From Atherinomorus stipes (Eukaryota > Chordata > Actinopteri > Atheriniformes > Atherinidae), in the NCBI GenBank assembly GCA_023101725.1, contig JALJCO010009114.1, positions 372,001-436,000 of the forward strand: a stretch of 64,000 nucleotides of DNA, given 5' to 3'. Numbering within the stretch: position 1 is the stretch's first letter; every line of letters starts with the position of its first letter. The notes under the pieces are model-generated. The model worked only from the letters and a program-made list of their open reading frames with translations. It was not told where the DNA came from and ran no database searches. Both the position numbers and the translations under genes were made by a program. Shown piece after piece: positions 13,360 through 23,366 of this stretch.

Positions 13360-13440
13360 CTCCCGGTTGAGGTGGGGGGGGGGGGGGGGGGAGGTGCGGG
13401 GGGGGGGGAGGAAAGGGGTGGAAGGGGGGGGTTTAAATCA
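13360..13440. repeat. G-rich tract with long G runs
   Basis: An 18-G homopolymer (13374-13391) is followed within a few bases by an 11-G run (13398-13408) and further GGGG blocks. Four or more G runs this close can form a G-quadruplex on the plus strand. Homopolymer length is the least reliable part of any assembly. Confidence 0.85.
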
Positions 13441-13490
13441 GCTGCCTCAATTTTTTTTTAAATTTCATGTTAAAGTGTGATACATGATTC

Positions 13491-15069
13491 ATCAAATCAA
13501 ATTTTATTTATAAAGTGCTTTTCCTGCCAAAGGGAATCCAAAGTGCTTTGCAAGACAATACAAATAAATGCATATTAAAATAAAAACAAGCCTTCACACA
13601 CCCAAGCACAGAACACAGCACACATAACTATAAAAATTTGCACAACACCCCCCATCCCCCACCGACCCACCCACTCAACTGTTTCCATGATTTCTAGCCC
13701 CTAAATCATGTCACTTAAATAAAAACACTAAGACTAATATTTGGCTTGACCTGCTGTGAGGAAGCGATATCTTGGGGATCCGTTCACACAAGCAGCCAGA
13801 CATTGTCACAGAGGGCACAACTGCAGGGACAAACCAGATCAGGGCAGGCCGGGGTCCACACCACAGCGAGAGGGCTGCAGGCTGGGCCCCAGCCACCAGG
13901 ACAAGGGCAGCCACCCACCGGCTCTCTCCAGACCAAGTAGGCAAAGCCCCCAGAGTGAAGGATCCCCATGAGGAAACACTGGCATTAAAAATGTTAAAAC
14001 AGATAAAATAAGTGGACAGATAAGAGCAACATGGAAAAATAAACATACAGGTATTCATAAAATAATATGCTAAACGAGTCAATAAAATCTAAAGAGAGCT
14101 TCAAATAACAAAAATTAATAAAAGAGTGAAAGTAAAATAAGTAAAATGACTAAAATTAAAATCAAATCAAAAAGATAAGTTAAAAGGTAGGTGTTGAGTC
14201 TCTGCAGCCCTGAGGTTCTCTGGCAGGCTGTTCCACAGACGAGGACCGTAGTAGTGGAACACGGCTTCACCGTGAGTTTTAGTTCTCACCTGGGGAACAA
14301 TTAAAAGGCCGGTACCAGAGGACCTCAGGGTCCGCGAGGGTTCATATTTTAAAAGCAAGTCAGATAAGTAAGAAGGCCAAAGACCATTAAGACATTTATA
14401 AACCATAAAAAGAACCCTAAAAATCAATCCTGAAACGCACGGGGAGCCAATGCAGTGATTTTAAAACTGGTATGGGTCCCTGCCCTCTGGTCCTTGTCAG
14501 AACTCTTGCTGCTGAGTTCTGCAGTAACTGTAAGCGAGAAACAGACTTTTTAGGAAGAGCAGAGAGCAGGGCATTACAGAAATCTACTCTACTAGAAATA
14601 AAAGCGTGCATCAGCACCTCCATGCTGGCAAGAGAGAGAAATGGGCGGACTCTGGCAATGTTTTTAAGATGATAAAACCCTGTCCTCGTGACATTTCTGA
14701 TATGTGGAATAAAATTAAACTGGAGTCAAAAAGAACACCCAAGTTTCTCGCACACTGAGAAGGATTAAAATTTAATTTTGGTAAAATGATCTCTCTCTTG
14801 TCTTCAGGACTGATGATTAAAACTTCAGTCTTGTCCTGGTTGAGCTGTAAAAAGTTCTCTGCCATCCATGACTTTATATCTAAAATACAATTTAAAAGGG
14901 TGTTAACTGGCTCCAGGTCTTCAGGAGACACGGCGATGTAAAGCTGGGTATCATCAGCATAGCTGTGAAAGTCAATGCCATGTCTCCTGATGACGTCCCC
15001 AAGTGGCAACATGTACAGGTTAAAAATTACTGGGCCTAAAACTGAACCTTGGGGAACCCCACACTTCAT
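13491..15069 (-). mobile_element. 5'-truncated L2-type LINE
   Basis: Minus-strand non-LTR retrotransposon. Coding remnants run from 15069 down to about 14160, followed by a long 3' UTR ending near 13491 with a TTTGATTTGATG tail, the short-repeat tail style of L2-group LINEs. The final 165 bp (13495-13650) recur on the plus strand at 37162-37328 with high similarity. A GC-rich block at 13760-13980 lies in the 3' UTR. Endonuclease and the first part of reverse transcriptase are missing, so this is a dead-on-arrival 5' truncation. Confidence 0.88.
14167..15069 (-). pseudogene. L2-type LINE reverse transcriptase remnant
   Basis: In the intact family this protein has endonuclease and reverse transcriptase domains and copies the element at a nicked target. 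Here translation starts inside the palm. 14611-15069 encodes motif B GVPQGSVLGP and motif C YADDTQLYIA with both catalytic aspartates intact, then NLGVLFDSSL. A frame change near 14620 moves to 14417-14623, which has AFISSRVDFCNALLSALP, RLQLLQNSAARVL and LKSLHWLPVRFRIDF. A second change moves to 14167-14427, which has VYKCLNGLWPSYLSDLL, GPRLWNSLP and the C-terminus. At least two frameshifts plus loss of the N-terminal half make it non-functional. The LHWLPV and LWNSLP motifs are typical of the L2/CR1 group. Confidence 0.88.
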
Positions 15070-18000
15070 TTAGAGCCTCAGAATCCTGTAAACATTTTTT
15101 TTTTTTTTTGGTGTGAATTCACGCAATTTTAAGCATTTTGCCATCAGCCCCTTATTTTAAATAAGAAAAGAAAATCACGTTCTTGTGATAACAAACGGTG
15201 ATAAATGTCATCCATTTTTATATGTTTCTGTGATAACCTGCCTTCGTTTCCAAAGACCAAGCTGTATTTGGTGCAAGTGAAGATAAATCCTGATAATGAC
15301 GTTCAAGACCTGCTCATAAACATGGCATCAGGCAGATGGAAAATATGAATGATGGATGTTGTTCAAGGACATTTTCATGATCACCAAAGCATTGTGCTCT
15401 TTGGACTCCCAAATAATCTTTCCCATTAGTGTGATCATATGGCTGGACAGTGTACAGTCACGGCTCTTTAACTCAGCTGTAGGTTCGGCTTCCCCCCCCC
15501 CCCACGCTGGATGTGACCACTGCCTTGAGGTTATCCTGAGCTTCTACTCCCTCTTGATCTGATAAGTCTGAGCAAACAGCAAAAAAAAGGTGAAATGGGT
15601 CACAATCTCAAATAGAGACACCACATGCCCTGAGGTGCATTGTTTTGTGCAACACAGCTTTTCAATTTCCTGAAATCAAACGAAGGTTTTACACAAAGAG
15701 AAAAGGGGAAACTAATTGATCCAAGCCAGGAGAAGTTTCCCAAATGCTGGCCTGATAATAGGGGACCCGTCATCATTAGGATTGATGGCACCAATTTATT
15801 ATTAATGATTCGTAAAATGAGATCCAGTAGACCCCATTTTAAATACATTTTCCATTACTGAGGGGCTGACAAGCAACAGTGCTGGTTTCACCACCACAGC
15901 CTTTCACTGTCTCTTGTTCTCTCTGAATTACAGTAGCTCTGCTTCACCCGGCGCAATGTCTCATTTTGGTGATGCTTGGATTGTCCCAAATTGAAAGCAT
16001 TTGTTTTAAAGCTGAGAGGTGAATTTTAAGCCTTGTCACAGAGCTGTGATATTAAGGTGTTTTATTTTGTTTTAAACCAGTGGATGCAATGTCTTACTGC
16101 ACATCCTAACAGATATCCTTCCTCTGAAGTGTCCCCCATTAGCCTCAGCCATCTGCTGCTCTGTGATACTGTCAATCATGCTGCTATTATTAAAACAAGT
16201 CGTATTGTACGTGTCGAAATGCTGAGTTCTGTCTGCCTGTTAAATCATTTATGTGTGTAATGAATCAGAGTGTCTTGATATCCTTTAGTTACAAAAAATA
16301 GAAATATGACAAAAGTACTGATGAAATCAACATGTAATACGACAGATTAGTTCCTGCTTTGCAGAGATACGCCAACGTGTGGCTGAAATGTTTGTCTGAA
16401 AGTTTAAAAAGGTCTCACTTACCAGATAGAAAGTAATTGCAATCTGGTTGGATGCAAAATTAGGGTCAGACAAACCCCCCTAAGCTCACTGAGACATTGC
16501 AGTTGATTTAAATACAGACAGCCTTTAAACTGCCTGTGGGGCCACAATGAATTATTGCACAGACTCCCAAACTAGACATCCACCTTCTTACAGTAGATAA
16601 AGCTTCCACTCCAAAAATACCATTAGCAACGCCTAGAGTGTGTTTAATAATTGATGACTGGAGCATCCATGATAATTAACCGTTAAGTGAGTGTGTGTGT
16701 AGGTGTGGGCGTGCACGTTGTGAATGTGTGAGGTGATAATCTCTGTTTCTATATTCACAGTTGGAGTTTGCGTGTGATTGCACTCCTGTTGAATAGAAGG
16801 AGATCCCTGTTGAGCTGTGAAAACTGCTCTGCACATCCTGGTGGCTTGCCACTCATCCTCCTTCACACTCACGCTGATGTAAGGGGGGTTTTAGGAAGCC
16901 ATTACACCAAATGACTCATTTTCCTGGCAATATTCGAGTGCAGCAGCGAGCCTGTCTTGCTGGTCTTTAATCGGAGACATATAACTTTTTGAATGTTGTC
17001 GACAGCGCGAAGATGTGGAGTTCTTTTGATATGCAAATTAAATTGAGGGGGCTATGGAAGTAACAAGCTGAAAGCATCACACAGGCACGAGTGCTGATGC
17101 AAAATTTGTGTTGGTGCAAGGCCATATAATGTGGGTTTACATTTATATTGTATGCTACACCTCAGGATGAAATGTGTCAACAATTTTATTTAATTTATGC
17201 TTAAAGTAGCTTTTCTTGCAGTCTGCTTATTTCCTGTGTGTCTACGTTACAATTCTTTAAAGTATGGCTTTCTAATGATTGAATCTGTCAATCATGTTTG
17301 CAGCCAAAACCACTGACATACTGTATAATCACATGAGAAAAGTACTTCCTCTTTCAGATCTAAGGTTTGATACAACAGGACATGATAAACATCTAGTCCT
17401 TACCAGGTCTTACTCACTCAACCTCTGAGTTAGATCCATGCAGCGCAAACTACTTTAGCACAGGCTAGGAAGCAGTAATGCTAACATATAGCATACTAAA
17501 ATGACGAGGAGAAACTTGGCTAAAAGACTCTACCAACCATTGTCTTCTAAACAGAACAATTCAAACCTAACGCTATTATATGTAACCAAAACATAAAAAT
17601 TGCCCATGTCCACCCCACCAGTAGGTGGCGCACTAAAATTTGCTCACTCAGTTAGCATCATCAATGTTACAGACCCGGCTAACCATTGATTAGCATTAGT
17701 AAATGTTTAACTTACATGTCAAGGAAAAAGTGTCAACGTCCATGGGGCTTTTGAGCCTCTTTCGTTCTTTGTCCGCTTGAATTTGAGAAATTTAAAGCAA
17801 GGATAATGCCATGTCTACACATAGCAATCGTGCTAGCAACTCTGGAGCTATGCTAAAAATAAAGAATCCCAAAGCTGACATGGCAATCAGTTGTACTGTG
17901 AATATTTACTTTTTAGATCTATCGAAATTTGTAAATTTATCAAATATTTATATGCTATAAAATTATTCTGCACCCATCTAGACGTTCTGAGGATGTATTT

Positions 18001-19040
18001 TTTTTTAAAGATTTTTGTTATGATTAAAAAGATGTAGCTATTACCTTTAAAGCTTTGGTTAATTTCTCCACTTCAAGCAAACCAAACGAACAAAGCCTCG
18101 TGAGAAAGCAATCCGTTCATTACAAAGACATCTGAGAATCAGGAGCTAAAGAGGAGCCAAAAAACAAAAACAGCTTCTACCAAAACCAAAGAGTTTGACT
18201 TACGTTTGCTGGTCAAAAGTGATGCAGTTCACAAAAATGCTCACGTGTTCTCCATAACTGTGTTTGAAATGAATCACAAAGAAGCCGCTTGTTTAAATGA
18301 AGATGAAGAGGAATTTACAGTGAACTGAGCACTCCTTGTCTAGTCTAGTATACAAGCTTTACTTCTTTTTGCAACATCATTGGTGTTTCTATGGTGAATT
18401 TGGGGATTATAACTTTACTCTCTGGACTTTGGTTGGGGATGTGTCGATAAATAACAGGTTGCCAAGATGTTCATCTCCACGAAGGAGGTAATTGCTGGCA
18501 TTTGTCTTGTTGTTTAGCTGTTAATTAGCAAAATAACTCAAAAAGTTATTCACAGATTTGGGCGAAATTCTCAGAGAATGTTCATAATGACACAAGAGAG
18601 AACTGACTACATTTTGGTGTTGATCTGGATCACCGTCTGGATCCAGGAATGTTTTGAAGGATTCTTTATTATTGCAAGATAGGGCCATATGAAGGGAAAT
18701 GAGCTGCTTTGCGGAGGTCTGCGCGCTCTGAGTGCTTTTCCTGTTGCTAGGCAAAATATTAACCGTTTTCCCAATATAGTGCCTAAGACAAGCCAAATTG
18801 CATATTTGGGCCGATTTAGGTGTAACCTGGACACATCTGTATTAAAACTGTAGACTCCCTTTTTTAGCTTTTACTTTCACACATTTACGTATCAGATATT
18901 ACTTTACTCATTCCTAGATGAACTGGGCTATTAAGTTATTTTTCCTCTAAATATGGTGGGCTTTCTTAGGTGGAGATAAAAATTAATCTTCTGCGTTTAA
19001 TTTGAATTTTCATTTAATACAGTAACACACATCTTGATTC
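15070..19040. other. Unique DNA, no gene; a few regulatory-type motifs
   Basis: No repeat family or exon recognised over almost 4 kb. There is a 12-C run at 15492-15503, an octamer word ATGCAAAT at 17031-17038 inside atgcaaattaaatt, and a CTCF-like motif at 17618 (separate entry). The sustained lack of transposon debris contrasts with the flanks and makes this a candidate constrained region; conservation cannot be tested here. Confidence 0.45.
17618..17631 (+). promoter_or_regulatory. CTCF-like motif
   Basis: CCAGTAGGTGGCGC agrees with every position of the vertebrate CTCF core consensus CCASYAGRKGGCRS. CTCF is the zinc-finger protein that anchors chromatin loops and insulators. A single motif match is not proof of binding, but the full match lies in DNA free of transposon debris. 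Confidence 0.45.
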
Positions 19041-19199
19041 TGACATGTACAGTTGTGTGAAAGTGTTTACCCCCTTCCTGATTTTTTTTTTTTTGCATGT
19101 TTGTCACACTTAAATATTTCAGATCATCAAACAAATTTAAATATAAGACAAAGATAATAAGAAAACACAAAATGCAGTTTTTAGATAAAGATTTATATT

Positions 19200-19224
19200 G
19201 GGGGGGGGGGGGGGGGGGGGGGGG
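19200..19224. repeat. 25-G homopolymer inside a Tc1-like inverted repeat
   Basis: Uninterrupted G run. The matching position in the opposite inverted repeat has only CCCCC (19517-19521), so the tract seems to have grown after insertion, or the assembly is wrong here. Confidence 0.9.
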
Positions 19225-19269
19225 ATCCAAACCTACATGGCCCTGTGTGAAAAAGTCCCCATCTGAAAC

Positions 19270-19462
19270 TGATTGAGATTCTGTAGCATGACCTTAAAAG
19301 GGCAGTTCATGCTGAAAAACCCTCCAATGTGGCTGAATTACAACAATTCAGCCAACAATTACAAACAAAATTCCTCCACAGCGCTGTAGAAGACTCACTG
19401 CCAGTTATCACAAACGCTTGATTGCAGTTCTTGCTGCTAAGGGTGGCCCAACCAGTTATTAG
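19270..19462 (+). pseudogene. Tc1-like transposase C-terminal remnant
   Basis: The plus-strand translation reads HDLKRAVHAEKPSNVAELQQF after an in-frame stop (19283-19285, where the family has Trp or Arg), then runs out of frame. Another frame resumes the family ending as QRCRRLTASYHKRLIAV, then AAKGGPTSY and a stop at 19460-19462. This is the last 60 or so residues of a Tc1-type DDE transposase, downstream of the third catalytic residue. The DNA-binding domain and all catalytic residues are deleted. One nonsense change and at least one frameshift confirm it is dead. Confidence 0.9.
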
Positions 19463-19680
19463 GTTTAGGGGGCAATCACTTTTTCACACAGGGCCATGTA
19501 GGTTTTGATTTATTTCCCCCTAACCAATAAAAACCTTTATTTAAAAACTGCATTTTGTGTTTACTTGTGTCACCTTTGTCTAACATTTAAATTTGTTTGA
19601 TGATCTGAAACATTTAAGTGTGACAAACACGCAAAAAGTAAGGAATCAGGAAGGGGCAAACACCTTTTCACACAACTGTA

Positions 19681-20510
19681 GTGCTCTCACATATCTTGTC
19701 TTAATTTTGAGATCAAAATTAAACATACGTGTCGTTAATATAATTGATTTCTATGTCATTTTGTACCAGAGGTCTCTTGAAGAAAAGTTCAAATGAATAA
19801 CATGACATATTAGACCATGTCATTAAAAAAAAAGAATAAAAATAAATTGTTTTCTGTTCTATCACAATGTAATAGAATATTGCTCTTGTGTTTGCTTATT
19901 GTCCTGTTGCATGACAGTGAAGATGTCAGATAGATGGATTCATGTTTGACTCCAGAATGCTTCAGTATACAGAAGATCCAACATCCTGTAGCTGCAAAAA
20001 AAAAATCCAAATCATCACCCCTCCCTTTATGTGCAGTAAGGTTTTCACCAACTCTGTAAATTATGCCCATACATCTCCATTTTGGTCTCATCTGTTCAAA
20101 AGACAGCATTCCAGAAGTCATGTGGTTTCTTCAGATGTAATATTGCAAACCTAAGGCGAAACTGAAGCTACAGTACCGTGGATTCACAAAGTAAGCTAAT
20201 AAGCATGTCTTTGGACTGTAGGAGGAAGATGGAGTACTCTGAAAAACCCCCACAAAGGCACATGGAGCACATACAATGCCATAAAGAAAAGTCCCCAGCT
20301 GTCAGGACACAGAGTTACAACCATAACTAAGTCCACATGCACATAAATAAAATCTTTGTCCAAGAAATGAAATTCTGAAGCAAAATAAAAGCTTTTACTG
20401 GGTCAGTAAACATGTAAAAATTAGATCCCACAATTTTCTCTCATCCTCTAAAAATGTTCGGCAGATAGTAAAGCCTGTAATGGATTCCTGTAAACAACAT
20501 TCACTATTAA
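19681..20510. other. Unique DNA, nothing recognised
   Basis: No exon or repeat family recognised between the Tc1-like element and the next TTAA element. Confidence 0.5.
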
Positions 20511-20516
20511 GTTAAG

Positions 20517-20914
20517 TTAAAGGAATAGTACACCCATAGAATGATGTGGATTCATTTTCCACTCACCCTCATGCTGCACAAGACTCTGGAGCACTTTTTT
20601 AATATCTCAAATGCAGCCGGAGATCGGACAGGTTTTCGTTTCCCCCCAACTTTCATATAATGATGTTCATCGGGGCTCGAACAAAAAAGTCCATAAAAGT
20701 CCACAAAAACTTGTCATTATCCCTCCGTACTGCTTGTCCAATATAATCCAAGTGTCCTGAGTGGGAAGTGTCCATAATTTACTTGAAATTAGATAATTTA
20801 CTATATATTTTTTTTGTATATTTTGTGGAGTATAAAGTGCTCCAATGTCTTGCTCAGCATGAGGGTGAGTAGAAAATGAAGGCACATCATTCTGTGGGTG
20901 TACTAATCCTTTAA
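20517..20914. mobile_element. TTAA-target MITE, family 1, deleted copy
   Basis: Flanked by TTAA on both sides (20517-20520, 20911-20914) with inverted ends AGGAATAGTACACCCA and TGGGTGTACTAATCCT. The TTAAAGGAA terminus fits the TTAAAGGRR motif of the T2-type elements assigned to the Kolobok superfamily. The left arm (to about 20795) is nearly complete, while the spacer and most of the right arm are deleted relative to the 901-bp copy at 29563. No coding capacity. Confidence 0.85.
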
Positions 20915-20973
20915 GTTGTACTCCATTAGCTTTCTGGTATAATTATGGCAGTGTACACCATAATGTATGATAA

Positions 20974-21522
20974 TAGGGATGCACGATATTGGAATTTTTG
21001 CCGATATCTGATATGCAGATATTTTAAAACTCTCGTGGTCGATAACTGATATCGATACAGATATCAAAGCTAAAAAAATAAGCAGTCATTGTAAATAGCA
21101 GTTTTTTTTTTCCGTTTCCGAAGCTTTGAAAAATCGGGGTGGGAAAAAATACACATACACAATCGATACACAATATCATGATATCTTCAAGGTATTTTAC
21201 TTACAAAATCTCATGAGATTTCATTGTTCTGTTACAAAATCTCAATATTTTGTGAATTCTCGCAAGATTTCACTAGTTAAGAGATCGATACCGCATTTTT
21301 AAATGTCAATATAGCATCAGCATATGAACATATTGTGATATTTCACTGTATTGATATTTTTTCCCACCCCTAGTCTTCAGAAATTTTGAAGTTTGTAAAA
21401 AAGAAGTTTCTGAAGTAGAAGGTTTTTTTTTTTTTTTTCCTTTAAGACTGATCTGTTGAATATCGGTGGGGTGGCTGATGTCTGATGCTCAGTTTTAAGG
21501 CCTATATTTCGGTGCATTCCTA
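20974..21522. mobile_element. hAT-like element with perfect 8-bp TSD and a nested insertion
   Basis: Flanked by TATGATAA on both sides (20966-20973, 21523-21530). The ends are TAGGGATGCACGATATTGG and, at the right, GGTGCATTCCTA. The interior has GATATC-type words (gatatctgatatgcagatat). A second hAT-like element (21136-21372) sits inside. No transposase. Confidence 0.88.
21136..21372. mobile_element. Nested hAT-like element
   Basis: Inverted ends GGGGTGGGAAAAAAT and ATTTTTTCCCACCCC(TA), with AATCGATACACAATATC-type subterminal words. It interrupts the outer element at 20974-21522, so it is the younger insertion. Its own target duplication is not clear; the left terminus may have lost a base or two. 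Confidence 0.7.
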
Positions 21523-21622
21523 TATGATAATAATGTTAGCATAATAGCTTATCTGCTGGAGTCATATCTAAGGTTTTATAGGCATTTATGAACAACAAAT
21601 CAGAGTAATTAGAAGAGTGGAG

Positions 21623-21653
21623 CTAGGTAGACATCACCAAAATGTCTACCTAG
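21623..21653. repeat. Perfect 12-bp hairpin
   Basis: CTAGGTAGACAT (21623-21634) and ATGTCTACCTAG (21642-21653) form a perfect stem with a 7-base loop. It abuts the direct repeat at 21653-21767. Confidence 0.85.
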
Positions 21654-21767
21654 GACCAGGCCCAGACCCGCTGGTTTCACACCCGCAACTTTGTACCGGA
21701 CCGTGGGGGTCAGGGCGGGACCGGGACCAGGCCCAGGTCCAGACCTGCTGGTTTCACACCCGCAGGC
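21653..21767 (+). repeat. GC-rich local direct repeat
   Basis: GACCAGGCCCAGACC, then GCTGGTTTCACACCCGCA, occurs at 21653-21687 and again, with a short insertion, at about 21727-21766. It is a two-copy GC-rich local repeat in AT-rich surroundings; origin unknown. Confidence 0.75.
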
Positions 21768-21770
21768 CAA

Positions 21771-22944
21771 AATATGACATGAGACTTACAGTAAGAAAAT
21801 AAAATGATATTTCACTGTAAATTTGTTTCAGAAACACCTTGCTATGAAGAGCTGCAGTTATTATTTGCTTTAAAAAAAAAAAAAAAAAAAGATTTTGTTT
21901 AGCCACTGAAAAATACTGTTGGAAAATAAAAGCTTTTTCTATCAAAAGCTGCTTATTGAATTATTCCTTGAAAGTTCAACGATTGTCATTAAAAACACCA
22001 ACATCCCTTATTATGTCTGTTCAACTCTCTGTGGAATACTGAATGAAGCTTGAATGGTTAACACTGCTGCGTAAACTGCTTTTTCTTTCTTTTATTTATC
22101 TTGCGATACCTCAGTGAAAGTCTGTTTTATTTCACCTTAATCACACCGTTCTCATGTGAGCTCAGAGCGGCCATAACCCAACTCCCACTACAGCAAGGCA
22201 GAGATAAAAACAAGCGCTCTGTGCAGTTCTGACATCCGGCTGCATTTAAAACATGATGCAAAAGTAATATTCTAATGACTAACATCCCTTGAAGTGGGAG
22301 GGCATCAGCTCATGTGGGCAGTTTAAGATTTCCTGCTTTGGTTGCAGAGTCCAGCGGTCGTCTGGGATGACTTAATCTCACTGTTTATGTGGCGATTACT
22401 TCCAGTGAGAAAATTAAATATTTAATGATATTTATTGTTATTATCTCTAAGATATCATATTTTTTCACATGATATTGCAGAAGCATTGCTGTGCTGCGTA
22501 GAGCACCTGATCAGCTCACGGATTTCATCATCTAACTGAAACTACCAAAGTAGACAATCACACATTTCTAACCCAGGGCTTTTTTCAACCCATAGTACAT
22601 ATGACTCATGACATTCACATGGTACTCTCATCATGGAGGTATATCACTCTTTGTGATGTGACAGAACACATTTCTCTCACTGCACCTTTACTGTAGCCAT
22701 TTCAGCATCATTGGACGCCCACCACAGATACACAGACCAAAGGTGCTTGAAATCACACCCATGAGCATTTTATCTTCCACTATTTAGCATTCCAAATGAG
22801 CAGTAATTAGCATATCAAGGTAATTAAGACCATAGTTCACTAAAAGGTAGGTTGTTTCAAATTCAAATGCCTTCTTCATTGTCCCATAGACATATTATGT
22901 CCACCAGATGTGTTTTAAATTAGTGCTACAGATTAATTAACAAG
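21771..22944. other. Unique DNA, nothing recognised
   Basis: Apart from an A run near 21872-21890 no repeat is recognised. Words such as taattagcatatcaaggtaa suggest possible conserved non-coding DNA but this is only compositional. Confidence 0.4.
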
Positions 22945-22945
22945 T

Positions 22946-22995
22946 GCATATATATATATATATACATACATACATACATACATACACACACACAG
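22946..22995. repeat. TA / CATA / CA microsatellite
   Basis: (TA)n passes into (CATA)n and (CA)n and directly abuts the left end of the hAT-like element at 22996, the same arrangement as at 854-1104. Confidence 0.92.
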
Positions 22996-23366
22996 TAATG
23001 GGGATTCAACAATACATGTATTCGTATTGAACCGTTCAATACAGGCAATACAGGTGTGTACCGAACCGTGACAACCACATATCGAATGTCGAACAGCACA
23101 CAACTTTTCATTTATTTGATCAACTTAGATGAGCTATGCGTCGAAAACTCATAAGCATTAAACTACTCGTTCAACCACATTCAGGTCTGGTCTTTGGAAC
23201 TACTGTACTTTGGTTCTTTATGACCCTGATGGTAAATCATTGTGGACAAAAGCACAATGGTTAAAAAAAAAAAGGCACAAAAAAAATTTGTATTGAAAAA
23301 AATATCGAACTGTGACACTAAAGTATCGAACCGAACTGTGAATTTTTTTGTATCGTTGCATCTCTA
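22996..23366. mobile_element. hAT-like non-autonomous element, copy B
   Basis: Diverged copy of 1104-1438. Left end TAATGGGGATTCAACAATAC; right end, reverse-complemented, TTAGAGATGCAACGATAC. It shares internal order with copy A, including tacaggtgtgtacc, cgaaaactcat, ggaactact and gaaaaaaatatcgaac. The right side again meets TA repeats. No transposase and no readable target duplication. Confidence 0.72.

Larger units (their letters stand above)
19050..19678 (+). mobile_element. Internally deleted Tc1-like transposon
   Basis: The termini CAGTTGTGTGAAAG and CACACAACTG are flanked by TA on both sides (19048-19049 and 19679-19680), as expected for Tc1/mariner insertion. The inverted repeats are about 200 bp each (about 19050-19245 and 19485-19678), sharing for example gatcatcaaacaaattta and its complement. 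Only about 230 bp of interior remain, encoding the transposase C-terminus. A 25-G run (19200-19224) interrupts the left repeat where the right repeat has only five Cs. Confidence 0.92.

Noticed and set aside
13740..13985. Homology between the GC-rich block in the LINE 3' UTR and the block at 25915-26205
   Set aside because: Both are rich in CCCAGCC-type words but I could not align them in order; shared composition only.
13711..14082. Minus-strand frame of 123 codons with Cys/Trp-rich sequence
   Set aside because: It lies in the 3' UTR of the L2-type LINE in a GC-rich block and has overlapping frames on both strands.
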